DNA of 64,000 nucleotides from Margaritifera margaritifera (Eukaryota > Mollusca > Bivalvia > Unionida > Margaritiferidae), in NCBI GenBank assembly GCA_029931535.1, contig JAQPZY010001628.1, positions 860,001 through 924,000 on the forward strand, given 5' to 3'. The notes below the pieces were generated by a model. That model was not told the origin of the DNA, did not search any database, and saw nothing but the letters and a program-made list of their open reading frames with translations. Each line of letters begins with the position of its first letter. The first letter of the stretch is position 1. The position numbers were made by a program, and so were the translations under genes. This document shows positions 13,063-25,594 of the stretch, one piece after another.

Positions 13063-13170
13063 TTTCTTGCTTCTTCAACAACAGTTTGAGTCTCCTCCTT
13101 CTCCGCTTTTCAGCCTCCATCTTTAAATACTCTGCCTCTTTTGATGGCTGGATGCCAATAATCTTGCAAT
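13063..13170 (-). CDS. CENPC: CENPC exon: basic linker
   Basis: This 108-bp exon has acceptor ATATTCCCAG and donor GAAA|GTAAGG and is phase 1 at both ends. It joins in frame with the CENP-C-motif exon upstream. Its 36 codons contain a charged, probably helical stretch (EAEKRRRRRLKLLLKK) that should also act as a nuclear localisation signal. CENP-C proteins commonly have a basic segment just after the signature motif, and this fits that position. The exon length equals that of the preceding motif exon. Confidence rests on splice signals, phase match and location. Confidence 0.72.
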
Positions 13171-13849
13171 CTGGGAATATATAGAAAATTGACATTGAAA
13201 GGTTATATGGTGAGAGTATTAAAGCTTGTTTATAAGGGGCAAAAGATGATGGCTGAAACATTTATAGATTTCTCTGTGTGTACCAGAAAAGATGTTGCCC
13301 TCTGGAATTCTGGATCCTGCTCTTATTTAGCTTCAGGCTTCAGTCATTATCTACTTGTGTTTTCTTTAATAATGACTTTATTTCTCACTAATTTTTCCTT
13401 TAACACTATTTTATTTTATGCTTGATTATGTATTCTGCAGCTTGTTTTCGGCAAAAATATAGTCCCTGTAATCATTAAATATAATTACAAGCATTTCAGT
13501 AATCTAGTTATACCGGTGTTCGAGTTGCTGTTCACCCTATATAATATTTTACCTGATCAGAAAATTGGAATCTAACAGAAGTGATCATAATGGCATAATC
13601 TGAGGTTAAAAATAGGAATGATTCTGCCAAAGTCAGAATGCTTACATCAGAAACTTTTGTATTGCCTTTGGAGATTTTATTAGGTGTTAGTGGCAACAAT
13701 GCAAAGTAAAAATCAGCATATGGGATATAACTACTACCCTCAAAATGGTTTGAATTTCACATAATACTATGTCTTGCCTGCTCTACTGTTGCATAATCAA
13801 AACTCCCAACATAATCATCAGAGCAAGAGAACTCTGTGCCACCCTGACC
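13171..13849. other. CENPC intron without identifiable features
   Basis: AT-rich sequence; nothing recognised. Confidence 0.4.
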
Positions 13850-14045
13850 CAATCTTAATTAATTGGCATACAAGTCCTAAAATTGCACTTATGAGGCATA
13901 ATGCTCTTGCAGATCAGGGTCTGTGTTGTTTGTTATACTGACTACTCCTAATAAAAACTGCACAGAGCCAGATCTGTTAATGCAGTTGCAATGGCAGATA
14001 TGAGTCTATGCAGTTTTCAGTTGGATCCAGCTTATACACCAGTAT
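13850..14045. mobile_element. Foldback/MITE-like repeat, copy 2
   Basis: Shares the gcagatcagggtct motif and palindromic layout with 3440-3660 and 24444-24630. Its ends (tacaagtcc, ggatccagcttata) are diverged versions of the terminal words seen in the 24-kb copy. Confidence 0.5.
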
Positions 14046-14169
14046 ATACAGTAACCATCAAGATGAATATAACCAAAATGTTTCATTAATATACAGGTAA
14101 CAGTTTTAGAGAAATGAAGCTAAATGCAAATAGTCAACAACTGACACCTATGCCAACTCAAACAACACC

Positions 14170-15780
14170 AACAATACTGTTGGAACAATAGACCCTCAAA
14201 GGAACTGATGCTCTACAGTCTGAAAAAGAATTTCCAGAAATTCAAGATAGGACAATTTCTTTTCAACTGCTGAGTGTTGAAACCATCTCTGATAGTCTTG
14301 AACAATAAGATTTTCAGATTAGCCACTGTGGCAGCCATATCGGATGCAAAACTGGCACCATTTTCATTTAGGCCAAACTAGATACCATTAAAAGACTTTT
14401 GGTGAAAACCTTATGTTTATATAACCATCTAATCAGGACAATTAGTGATACAATTTTTAAAATGTTCATTGTGGTATTTGAGGTCAGATTGGCATGATTT
14501 TCATTCAGGACCAACTAGATATCATAATTTGTCTTGTGGTGAAAACTCCATGTCGATTTGACTTTCCATTTAGGAGTAGCAATAACAAGATTTTCAAGAT
14601 GTCAGATTGGCACCATTTTCATTTAGTAGCAACTAGACGTCATAAGAAGAATTCCGGTGAAATCCCAATGTTGACATGGCTTTTTCATCTAGGAGGAGTA
14701 GCAATAAGAGTTTCAAAATGGCCACTGAGGTGGCCATATTGGATATCAGTTCAGCACAATTCTTATTTAAGACCAACTAGACACTATAAAAAGTCTTCTC
14801 GGGAAAACCCCATGCTGATATGACTTTCCATTCAGAAGAAGTAGCAATAACAAGATTTTCAAGACGGCTGCTGTGGTGGACATATTGGATGTCAGATCAG
14901 CACCATCTTTATTTTACAACCAACTAGGCATCACACGAAGTATTTTAGTGAAAAGCCCATGTTGATATAACCATCGATTCAGGTGGAGTAGCATAAACAA
15001 GATTTTCAAGATGGCCACTGTGGTGGCCATACTTGATGTCCGTATGGCACCATTTTCATTAAGGACCTACCAGACATCATAAGAAGTCTTCTGGTGAAAA
15101 TCCCATGTTGATATAACTTTATGTTCAGGCGGAGTAGCTATAACATGATTTTTAAGATGGCTGCTTTGACATTCGATCGGCACCATTTTCACTTAGGACC
15201 AACTATACATCATAAAAAGTCTTTTAGTGAAAACCACATGTTGATATGACCATCCATTCAGAAAGGAGTAGCAATAAAAAAAATTTCATGATGGACACTG
15301 TGCCGGCCATATGGGATGTCTGAGAGGAGCCTTTTTTTAAAGAACCAACTTGACATCACAACAAGTCTTCTGGTAAAAACCTCATGTTGATATGACTTTT
15401 GTTCTGGAGAAGTAGCGATAACAATATTTTTAAGGTGGTTGCTGTGGTGGCCATATTTGACATCAGCATTATTGTCATTTAGGACCAACTAGATGTCATA
15501 AGAAGTCTTTTATTGAAAATCCCATGTTGCTATGACCATCCATTCTGGAGAAGTAGAGATAACAAGATTTTCAAGATTGCTGCTGTGGCAGCCTATTGGC
15601 TGTCTAAGCAGCACCATTTGCATTTAGAACCAACTAGACCAAAGAATGAATGTGTGTGGGTAAAGTTTCATGGCAATCCTCCAAGTAGTTCAGGAGGAGC
15701 AGTGATAACAAACTTGTGCTAATGGACAGAGGGACGTCAGACAGAGAACAGGCCATCTCATAAGCTCTTCTGGTCTCTGA
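14170..15780. repeat. Tandem array, family A (about 145-bp unit, 10 copies)
   Basis: Each unit contains acaagattttcaagatggc, then ggccatattggatgtcag, then caccattttcatttaggacc. The marker gattttcaag recurs near 14309, 14453, 14590, 14709, 14854, 15001, 15147, 15281, 15425 and 15566. Most spacings are 141-147 bp, and the short ones reflect internal deletions. A leader (ctgagtgttgaaaccatctc) and a trailer (gataagctctt-type words) bracket the array and also flank the copy at 42650-43885. The array is therefore the core of a mobile unit, probably pearl/Helitron-like as described in bivalves. Confidence 0.85.
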
Positions 15781-15959
15781 CCAGTAGACCTAAAAATGAT
15801 AACTACTCACCTATGTTTTGAAAGCGAGACAAAAATGGTACAATCTGAAGCAACAGCAGTGAAACATTCTAAGCAATATCTAACAAACAAGCAAAAACTC
15901 AAGACAAAAAATATGCATAATTTTGTTCAAATAGCAAAAAAAAATCATGATTTACAAAC

Positions 15960-16067
15960 CAGTTTCTGTTATTTCAAGTATAACCCTTTCATTTTTGTAC
16001 CACTCCAAGGGCTTTAGGCGTATCCTCTTAGACCTTCTTAAACCTTCTGGGGCTGGCTCTGGATAGA
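15960..16067 (-). CDS. CENPC: CENPC exon carrying the CENP-C signature motif
   Basis: This exon identifies the gene. It is 108 bp, acceptor TTTATTCCAG, phase 1 at both ends, with a weaker donor ACTG|GTTTGT. It encodes RRSKRIRLKPLEWYKNER, matching the CENP-C motif. In known CENP-C/Mif2 proteins the arginines of this motif contact the H2A/H2B acidic patch and the aromatic pair packs on the C-terminal tail of CENP-A. The aromatic pair here reads WY where vertebrate motifs have YW. Upstream residues PEPAPEG form a proline-rich lead. The protein acts at centromeric chromatin in the nucleus. An array of family A repeats abuts one side and family B the other. Confidence 0.92.
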
Positions 16068-16189
16068 CTGGAATAAAAAATAGTTCCTAAAAGTTAATTT
16101 CAAAAACAAATTGTTTCATTAAATGAGTTTTGAACTTATGTTTGTTTTTCAGTTCATTTAAAATGGCTTCTTTTGATTTATATGCCTGC

Positions 16190-17620
16190 CCTGTGTTTAA
16201 TAGTCCTCTATGTGGATAGCTAAAATTTGTGTGCAGAAACTATTTTTCTTCTTTCAGTCACAGTTACCTTGACCTTTGACCTTTTGACCCCCAAATCAAT
16301 AGGCTTCTTACTTACCCAAAGTTCATGATGTTTAACAAATGTTATCGTGTTGAAACCATTGATCTTCTTTCAGTGACAGTGACCTTGACCATTGAACTTT
16401 TGATCCCAACATCAATACTTACAGGCTTCTTCCTTACCCCAAGTGGAAGCCATCCACCAAGTTTGGTCCAGTTATGCGATGTAGAACTAATATGACCGTG
16501 TGGAAACCATTTTCATTCTTTCAATCAGAGATGAACTGGACCTTAGACATTCTGACTCCAAAAATCAATAGAGTTCTTCCTTACCCCAAGTGCATGCTAA
16601 CCACAAATTTGGTAATTGTAGATGATGCAGAATTAAAGTTTTTGTGCTGAAACCATTTTTCTTCTTTCAGTCCAAGTAACTTTCACCTTCAAACTTTTGA
16701 GCCCACAATCACTAGGGTTCTTCCCCAAGTGCAAACCATCCAAAAAGATTGGTAACTTTAGCACGTGGAGTTATTGTGTGGAAGCCATTTTTATTATTTC
16801 AGTCAGCGACCTTGACAATTGACATTTTGACCCCAAACTTGATGGGGTTCTTCTTTACCCAAGGTGCAAACTATCCACAAAGCTTTGTAACTGTAGATGG
16901 TGATGACCACGAGTAACTGTGCAGAAACCATTGTTCTGATGTCAGTCACAGTCACAGTGACCTTGACTTAGGGCTTTTGACCCCAAAATAAAAAGCCTTG
17001 TTCCCATCCACAAAATTTGGTCCAGTTATGTGATATACTAATAATGTTATTGTGCAGAAACCATTTATATTCTTTTAGTCACAGTGACCTTAACCTTTGA
17101 CCTTTTCACCCCCAAATCGACAGTGTTCTTCCTTACCCATGTGCAAACCATCCACAAAGTTTGGCAACTGTAGATGTTTGCAAACTCAAGTTATTGTACA
17201 GAAACAATTTTTCTTGAAATGACCTAAACCTTTTGATTCTGAAATCAATATGGTTTTTCCTTGACCCAAGTGCAAAAAATCCACAAAGTTTGGTAACCAC
17301 AGATGGTGGAGAATGAGTTGTTGTGTGGAAACGATTTTTGTTCTTTCAGTCACAGCAACCCTGACCTTTGACATTTTGAGCCAGAAATCGATAAGAGTGC
17401 AAGCTATCCACAAAATTTGGTAACTGTAGCTGGTGATGATCTCAAAATATTGGACATAAAATATTTTTCCTGTCAGTCACACTGACCTTGACATTTGAGC
17501 TTTTGACACAAAAATTGATCTTTACCCCAAGTGCAAGCCAAACAAAATGTTTGGTAACTGTAGATGGTAAACAACTGAAGTTATTGTGAGGAATGAAACT
17601 AGTAACAGACAGATGCTGAG
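16190..17620. repeat. Tandem array, family B (about 140-bp unit, 10 copies)
   Basis: The unit contains tctttcagtcacagtgacct, then ttttgacccc, then caaaccatccacaaagtttg. The ctttcagtca marker recurs from about 16249 to 17471 at intervals near 118-149 bp. A single related copy is at 40300-40445. There is no obvious similarity to family A beyond overall length. Confidence 0.82.
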
Positions 17621-17681
17621 CCATAACATAATATGCTCTGCCCTATAGTAGGCATTTCATAAAGAAAAAAAAAAGTCTTAC

Positions 17682-17731
17682 CTTGCCTTGTCTGCTGAAA
17701 ATGATTCTCATCTTCCTTTGACTCAAACCTT
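17682..17731 (-). CDS. Tentative CENPC exon, phase not reconciled
   Basis: A short block has an acceptor (ATTTTTAG, or CCCTTAG at 17745) and a strong donor CAAG|GTAAGA. Its frame RFESKEDENHFQQTRQ would join in frame to the CENP-C-motif exon. However, its 5' side needs an upstream exon ending in phase 2 (or phase 0), whereas the exon at 24025-24168 ends in phase 1. Either an exon between 17.8 and 24 kb is missing from my reading, or this is a cryptic exon. Confidence 0.28.
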
Positions 17732-17844
17732 CTAAAAATTTTAGCCTAAGGGTAACACTATATTCTCTATGTCCCATGGTAACTTACTTGCCTGCCAAAT
17801 TCAATCATATAGGCCAATGAGGAAAATAGCTCCTCAAACCAGAG

Positions 17845-17990
17845 TGTAATCAATGATTATATAGCTTACCTGTACAAAACTTTTAGTAGCCTCCAGTAGC
17901 CACTGAAACATTCATTATCATGCAGAAAAAAAGTTCAGACTAAAGTGATCTTGATAACAAAATGTTGGCCTCTTTTCTAACTTAAGTTAT
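17845..17990. repeat. Dispersed repeat with a second copy at 20808-20945
   Basis: Both copies share a ctactt(tta)gtagcc block, tagccactgaaa-type words and aaaatgttggcc in the same order. The match explains the splice-like sites near 17870-17915, which would otherwise suggest a 33-bp microexon. Confidence 0.65.
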
Positions 17991-20109
17991 TATATGCAAT
18001 TTTCTTTATCTTCACATTTGTAACTTTCAATCTTTTAACAAATTTAAAATGTAAACATTTAAGCAGCACTATACAGCCAGTATTGTTCTTAAATACACAA
18101 TTGTGCTATCCCTTCATAGCTCAGTCCTTAGAGAAGGAGACTTTTTGACTGAGGGCTCATCATCCCATCTCTGCTCATGATGGGAGACAGGACTAACTCA
18201 TTGTTTCTTTCTCCTTGGAGAAGGGGATTGATGATCCCCTTTTAATACAGGAGGAGAAGAGAGGCATCTTCCACATTTTTCTTCATTGATGAAGCTGGAG
18301 AGGAGAACAGTGGGTTTTTGCCCTGTCTGGTCTGCTGATCCATGGAGCCAGCGTAGTCTTTCAAGGTGGCAGGGACTGAACAGTAACAAGAACCGAATGG
18401 TGGGGTGGGGGTGGGGCAAAACAATCCCCTTCTCAAGACAGGTGGTCAGAACCTGGTGCATGGTCATATGTCTATATCCAGTGACAAACACCTGGTACTA
18501 GTCGGCTTACACAGTGACCAGTCGCCAGCCAATGACCAGTCACACAACGAAGACCTGATTGAGGAGTCTATTCAGAGAACTTTAGAGTGAATAATGAGCT
18601 CACCTCAATTTAAAAGCAGGTCTACCTAAGTGAGAAGATGACTGTGCTTCCCTTGCGCAGAGAAGGCTGGACTCACACATGGGTGTTACTAAATTCCCTA
18701 CATCGGGAAGTGCCATGAACCCTCTCTCACAAGAGCTGATGACATCTTACCACTGGGAAGAGACATGATCCCTCTATTACAGGAATGTGTGACTTCTGTA
18801 CACATGAAAGTGCCATAGATCCCTACAATGGGAAGTACCATTAAACCCTCCTGGAAATGGAGTAGGTCTTCATGAGAAGAAGAGGATGTGGGTCGCTTGG
18901 AGTGGTGACTTCCTGCTAAATTGTACACCTCATCTGACAATAAGGTACAGAAAGGACATCTGTCCATGTGAGTACACATATTTCAAACCAAACAGGTGGG
19001 GTGAGTGTTCCAAGCAGCCTTTTTATGGCTGAATTTGTCAACTGCAAACAAACATGTGGTGGGTAATACTTATCCTAACACCAGTTATAATGAGGGGACA
19101 AAATCAAAGAACAGAGATGTCAACCCTCAGTTGCAAAAATGTTTAATACCCAGCCCAAAAATCTGTAATTTGGGACCAAAATCTGTAATTAAACAGTTCA
19201 AAAGATTTTATACATACATTGGTGTGATCTCTAGACCCTAAGATAAACAAAAAAAAGGAAAATTCACTTTGAAATGATGGTCAATTTATTTTTCATATAT
19301 CTGATGTTCAAGACAGAAATTATTGTATTAGAATATCTTCCTAGTTCTGTCCATTTAGCTCATACTTAATAGTTTTTTACTTATTTCCACACAGTACTAT
19401 AATACATGGCCATTCTTGGTTTTGAACTTTTGAACGACTTTATATGCCTGAGTTTGAAGACTCAGACTCTTCATGCCTGTGTCTGCCATCTTTGCTCCAG
19501 CACACACTGGAGAAGGAAGATGATAGGTGAAAGCTGATTGGTTAACACACACTGAAGGAGCTAATCAGATGCAGCATTATGTATGTGGCTAGGTTGGGAC
19601 TCTGGTTCTGTTTTTACCCAATCGAACATGGATCATCCTTTTCTGAGGTATAACAGAAAGGGGTGAGCTGTGCTGTTATTCAGAGGCTGTCCAGAATAAA
19701 AGATAAGATTTTAATAAACTGGGTATTTTACTCCATAGTTTGTAACTAATTTAGTTTTTTTTAAAAAATTTGATGGTGTATTTTGAGAGCACAGTAAAAC
19801 ACAAAACTTGCGCTACAAGACTGAGTCTTAATCATTAAGATGTTAATCATGCGTTTTAGAAAGCACCAAATGGTTTAGTGACTAAGACAAGTTTAGGGTG
19901 TGTTTGATTATATGGATCTGTTTGAGTGAGTGTTCTCACTGTGATCAAGTACTAGCATTTAAAATGGCACATTACATCTGGAACTTGGAAAATTAGCATA
20001 GTTTATACTGATCGAACACACTATCATACAACATAGACTGTGTTTATGCCTGGAGCAATACGCTGACAACTTTAGTAGAATTCGCTGTGTAAAATTTACT
20101 GCCAATCTA
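17991..20109. other. CENPC intron, repeats of uncertain type
   Basis: 18110-18990 holds GC-richer sequence than its surroundings, with a tRNA A-box-like word (tagctcagtccttagag) near 18118 and short direct repeats (gggaagtgccatgaaccctc and variants) near 18700-18850. It may contain a SINE. 19000-20109 shows nothing I can name. Confidence 0.35.
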
Positions 20110-20335
20110 GAGTTCTGGACATCACCTACCCAAAGTTTACTTATCTATAGTTCTTGACATCACCTACCCAAAGTTTACTTATCTTTAGTTTTTGACATCA
20201 CCTACCCAAAGTTTACTTATCTATAGTTCTTGACATCACCTACCCAAAGTTTACTTATCTATAGTTCTTGACATCACCTACCCAAAGTTTACTTATCTTG
20301 AGTTCTCAACATCATGTACCCAAAGTTTACTTACC
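20110..20335. repeat. 38-bp tandem repeat, about 6 copies
   Basis: The unit carries gacatcacctacccaaagtt followed by tacttatctatagttctt. Copies are nearly identical, with the last copy diverged. Confidence 0.92.
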
Positions 20336-21539
20336 CATTTCATAAAATTCGTATTTTGACTTGATTTATAATGTATCCACAAAAGGGTCAAAAGGTGTAA
20401 AAAAAAATATGGAAGTTTGTAAGGGTTGGCATCTCTGGAAGAAGCACTGCTTCAAGAGCGAGTGTACAAAAAACTCTCAAATTTAACCAAAGGGGACACA
20501 GACAAAGGTAAATTATGCAAGGACTGGAGAGAAAATGTCAAATAAAAAAATGTATGCAATCGACAGCAATTATGCCAAAAGACACTTTAAATGATCAAAA
20601 TCATCGAGCAGACTGAGACATGTGCTAACCACACAAAGTCCAAGGAAAAAAAGGATATTATTCCAAATAACACATTCTGAAGTAACTAAGGCATCAGACA
20701 AGGATCATGTTGTTTCTGTTCTAAGACATCCAATTACTAACTGGAGGAGGGAATTCACCTTGGATTGGGGACTGGCACCAGGAAAGATGATAGCAATGTA
20801 ATAACCAGAAAGTAATCAACAATTACATAGCTCATCTCTACTTTTAGTTGTCTCAAGTAGCCATTGTAAATATTAATTATGATATAGAAGAAAAGGTCAG
20901 ACTTAAGTTATCCTGACAGTGAAATGTTGGCCCCTGTTCAAATTAAAGGTATTTTTACCAAGGTTTTCTTTTGTATATTTAACTTTTAATCTTTTTAAAA
21001 TTTTACTCTTTAACTTTTATGTGGCATTATATAACCAGTAATGTGCTGACATACTGCTACATCTACTTGCCCACCCACCCACCTAATGTGACTGGGCATA
21101 AAAGACATAAAACAATAAAAACAAAACATCCATTGCTATTATATCAAAGTGGTGGTACTATAATGAGTCAAAAAAAAAAAAAACCAGATTAATGTTGTGT
21201 TGCATTTTTAAAAAAAAAATCGTTGTTTTAAAATTTGCTTCAGAGGTTATGATCATTGTCCATCTCTAGAAGCCAGATTATACTAGGCTAAATTCACAGG
21301 CTTTGAGTAACCTTGGAGTGACAGCCAGTTGTTCAAACGTAGTTCATGCAACAATAATTACTTTGATTAGCTACTAAAGATTAGGTCTCACATAAAAAGC
21401 ATAAAGCATGCAGCCCTCTCATCTAATGCATACACTCATTCACATGTACAATACATAGTTTACCTGTTGAGGGTAACATATCACAATATACAATGTATAG
21501 TTAATAATATGAAAAGTTTACCATTAAAAAACATTTATT
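20336..21539. other. CENPC intron; one dispersed repeat
   Basis: Contains the second copy (20808-20945) of the repeat at 17845-17990. Otherwise no features are recognised. Confidence 0.45.
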
Positions 21540-22737
21540 CCTACTTCCAAATGCACTAGTCAGAAAGGACCTGCTGAGTAGGCTTGGTTGTATATAGCAT
21601 GAAAGAAACTATGTGGTCATCAACATCAATAATTTCCTCATGTTTCTAAAGAATAAAATGTAGGTCACTGTGACCATCTTTTGTTGCAAGGGTGTAGTAC
21701 TAACAGATGCATCCAATTATCAAGTGTCATGGTTGGATCATAAACAGCACCCAATAAATGAACATTAAACATAAAATTTCAATGAAGTCACTGAAGCATG
21801 AAATGTAGGTCAAAGAAACCTCTTTTTGCAATAAGGATGTAAAACTTATCAAAATGCATCCACTCACAAAGTTTCACGATTCTAGGTAGAATAGTATGCA
21901 TATAGCATGCCAAAAACTCATGTGGTCATGAGTTAAACACAAATGCTTAACCAAAGCCAGTAAAAGTTTTAATATATATCACATTTAGCTTTTATGTTGT
22001 ATAGTTGTGGAAATAACAGAGATGTATATCATCATCCATTTCAAGATCCTAGAATGAAAACTGCATGAGAAATGAACATCAAACACAAAATTTAAGCTAA
22101 GTCAGTGAAGTGGAGAATATAGGCCACAATGACCTACATCTGATTTGAAGGAGTAGTGCTCATTAAAATGCATCCTCTCACCAAATTTTAAGATTCTAAA
22201 TAGGATAGTAAGTTGATAGCATGCAAAAAAACTGGTCATGAGCTAAATGCAAAAACATAACCTAAGCCAGTAATAGAACAAATGTACGTCACAGTCAAGA
22301 GAGATGTATATAACCATCTACTTTTATGATCCAAGCAAAGTTTAACCAAAGTCAGTGAAGCTTGAAATATGCGTCACAAAGATCTGGTTTAAAGATGAGG
22401 GTGTAATAATCATCAAGATGCATCCTCTCATGAAGTTTCATGGTTCCAGGTATAACCGTATTACGCTGGAGGTAAAAAATCTAATATGGTCATGAACTAA
22501 ACACATAAACTTAACATAAACCAGCAATTAGTGTTCTTCTTTTGTTGTAAGGGCATGGTACTAATGGAGATGCATACAATCATCCAGTTTGGTGATTCTG
22601 GTATTGACAGCGCTGGAGATTGAACCCAAGTCAGTGAAGCATGAAAAATGGATCACAGTGACCTACTGCTGTAATGAAGGTGTAGTACTCATCAAGATGC
22701 ATCTGCTCACCCAGTTTTATGATTCCAGGTATAACAG

Positions 22738-22807
<70 letters not shown>

Positions 22808-23470
22808 TATATACAGGTGCAGAAAACCTATTTGGTTGTAAGATAAATACAAAAATGTAACCTAAGTCAGTAAAATGCAAACTGTAGGTCACAGTGACCT
22901 TCTTTTGTTATAAGGGTGTGGTACTAAAAGAGACACATACAATCATCCAGTTTGATGATTCTTACACAAACACAGATTGATAAATAAACTAATAACACAA
23001 AATTTAACAAAAAGCACTGAAGCCTGTAATATGGGTCATAGTAAACTACTTTTGTGATGAAGATGTAATACTCATCAAGATGCATCCGCTCACCAAATTT
23101 CATGAATCTAGGTGCAACAGGATATATGCAGGATGCACAAAATGTTTTTGGTCACAAGGTAAATGCTAAAATTTAACTTCAGCCAGTAAAATGTGAAATG
23201 TAGGTCACAGTGATCTTCTTTTATTGTAAGGGTGTGAAACTAACAGAGATGCATACAATCATCTAGTTTGATGATTCTAGTATGAACAGGGCTGGAGAAA
23301 TAAACTCAATTTAACAAATAATTTACCCAAAGTGAATGAAGCATGAAATATGGGTCACAGTGACCTACTTTTATGCTGAGGGTGTAGTACTGTTTAAGAT
23401 GAATTCCCTCACCAAGTTTCATGATTCCAGATATAACAGTATTTGTAAAGTGTGCAAACAACCTGAGCTA
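21540..23470. repeat. Tandem array, family C (about 150-bp half units, about 310-bp dimer)
   Basis: Two alternating half units share gtcacagtgacct. One continues cttcttttgttgtaaggg and acaatcatccagtttgatg; the other continues ggtgtagtactcatcaag and atgcatcc[gt]ctcacca. The alternation gives a higher-order dimer repeated roughly six times, with degenerate members and a CA microsatellite inside. Confidence 0.8.
22747..22806. repeat. (CA)n microsatellite
   Basis: About 30 CA units inside the family C array. Confidence 0.97.
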
Positions 23471-23900
23471 AGTACAAAAACATGACCAAGAATGTACAAC
23501 TCAAGTACTTGTGTGTAAAAAGTTAGCCCCTCAACAGGGGGTAGGTACTAGAAAATCACTCCAAACTGTTGCCTAGGACCTAGGAAGAAAGAATGGTTGA
23601 GATGCAGTGAGGCTGTACATATGCATATGCTTTTATCTGTGCTGACATAGACACAGACTGTAATACTTCATAGAGGTGAGCTAAAATTAACGCTGAGGTA
23701 ACATTCTTGTGACCAATATTGCGATCATTCCACCCTTTTGCTGCCATATATAATTTTTGTTTAATGAATTTGATATCATGTTAACCAATAAAATTATGCA
23801 GATGTTCACAAATATTTGACTGACATGAAGGTATGTATATTAATGAATTTTTACAAACCCATTTTTTCATATAATGAAGGCTATATGCTTGTATGGTGGT

Positions 23901-23930
23901 TGTTGTTGTTGTGTGTGTGTGTGTGTGTGT

Positions 23931-23976
<46 letters not shown>
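23901..23976. repeat. Compound (GT)n-(GA)n microsatellite
   Basis: GT units up to about 23930 are followed by GA units to 23976, just downstream (on the minus strand) of a CENPC exon. Confidence 0.97.
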
Positions 23977-23980
<4 letters not shown>

Positions 23981-24024
23981 ACGAAATTCTTCTCTCAAGC
24001 TGAAGTTTGAGATATTATACTCAC

Positions 24025-24168
24025 TTATTTTGCTTTCTAGTGGTGACCTGAGAGGCTCTGGAGTCTTTGATGTAGTGGTCTCAAAAATGTGAATAGGAGT
24101 ATTTGGCATGGTGGTTGACATACAGTCATCTTGTGTCATGTCTTGAGATGCAGTCTCTGAAATATTCA
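24025..24168 (-). CDS. CENPC: CENPC exon
   Basis: A 144-bp exon with acceptor TTTTAG, donor ATAA|GTGAGT, and phase 1 on both sides. It encodes 48 codons rich in Thr, Ser and Pro with several TP/SP sites (NTPIH, KTPEPLRSPLE). Such sites are candidate proline-directed (CDK-type) phosphorylation positions, which is an inference. It joins in frame to the exon at 25595-25753 and to the CENP-C-motif exon. No domain is recognised; this is part of the disordered middle of the protein. The compound microsatellite lies 48 bp past the donor. Confidence 0.68.
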
Positions 24169-24443
24169 CTAAAACATGAATTAACAGATTTTCACACTGT
24201 CAAAGATACTGCAATTCTCCCATAAGCCTAACTTTGGTGATAAGAAAATGTTGACACTTTCTAAGATACTGCAATTCGCCCATACACTCAACTTTGGTGA
24301 TAAGACAATTCTGAAACTGTCAAAAATACTGCAATTTTCTCATAAGCTTCACTTTGGTGATAACTGCATCCCCAACTGTTTGAAAATTCAACATGTTAAA
24401 TGAGAAAGCTTTTCTCAATGATAAACTCGCCCCTACTATCTAT

Positions 24444-24630
24444 ACTCGCTTGTAAGTCCAATCCAAGTGCAAACTGCACAGACCAAGATATGCCATCACA
24501 TAATGCACTGGCAGATCTGGGTGTATTCAGTTTGTTAGGACTAATCAATAGACCCTGATCTGCCAGCCCATTATGTGATGGCAGATCAGAGTCAATGTAT
24601 TTTGCAGTTGGGCCCAATTTATAAGCGAGT
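24444..24630. mobile_element. Foldback MITE, copy 3 (best preserved)
   Basis: The ends are inverted repeats: actcgcttgtaag on the left and ttataagcgagt on the right. Inside, gccatcacataatg and cattatgtgatggc are also inverted, as are ggcagatc and gatctgcc, so most of the element can fold back. It carries the gatcagagtc/atagaccctgatct motif shared with copies near 3.5 and 13.9 kb. There is no coding capacity, and no clear target duplication. Confidence 0.65.
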
Positions 24631-25594
24631 TAATATGGAACTATCCAGAAGATTCAAAAGACCGCTGGCATATCATAGGAGAATGACTAATGATTGGTCA
24701 TTCCTTTTCTGCATAAGCATACACATGCATAAGTGAATACTGAAATAATTTCAAGTTACTCTTTATACAAAATATAGTTTCATAGTGAGAGGTAACAAAT
24801 AGTTTAGAAAAACTTTCTTTACAAAAATGACTGAAGACTTGAGCACTGATGTCACACTTCAACATATCCCCATAACCAAGAAGCTGAATTTCAGCATACA
24901 AATCAACAAATAAATTCTTTGACTTGCTGTACCCTATACTCAGTGGTTGAAAAGTAACACTGACTTGTGAGCTTAACAAGGTATGCAGATATATGTACTA
25001 TGAAAATCATCTCTTGTAACGATACATACTTGCACTAAGTTTCATTCTATTATCTACATGGACAAGAAAAAGTATTATTTTGATCTAGTTCTCATTTATA
25101 TTCAGTTACAGACAATGTATTCATTATTATGAAACATGAAAGACAATGACCCAAAAGAAGTAGAGTTATCAGCACAAACTTACAAAACACTCCCACTTCT
25201 AGGTCATTGTGACCGAGTTCATGCATGACACTTTCACTGCCAGATTTACTTCAAGTAAAGGTGGTAACAGTTCAAAAGAGACAGTAGCCAGAAGACATTT
25301 AAAAAAAAAAAAGCAATTTCGAATAAATCTATAAAAGTAGGTTAAGTGACCAAATGTGGTTTGTGACACAGCTCCATCATGAAATGCATCCACACTGAAA
25401 GATCAGTCTTTTTATGTGTATTTAAGAAAAGAGTTACAGCTCAGTCAGGAAGGACTGACATGCAGATTCAAGGATGGATGCATGAATGGGTGGATGGAGA
25501 AAGCTGATCCATCCCACCATTCACTTCTGAAGTGGGATAGAATTTCTTGAAATAGTTTTACTTTATTATTGTCCAATGGTTATTTTCTTTTTAC
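24631..25594. other. CENPC intron without identifiable features
   Basis: AT-rich. Two minus-strand frames (24698-24979, 25199-25393) lack splice context and have no recognisable composition. Confidence 0.45.

Noticed and set aside
17880..17915. 33-bp microexon bounded by TTTCAG and CAG|GTAAGC
   Set aside because: The segment is part of a dispersed repeat with a second copy at 20.8 kb, and its phase does not fit CENPC.
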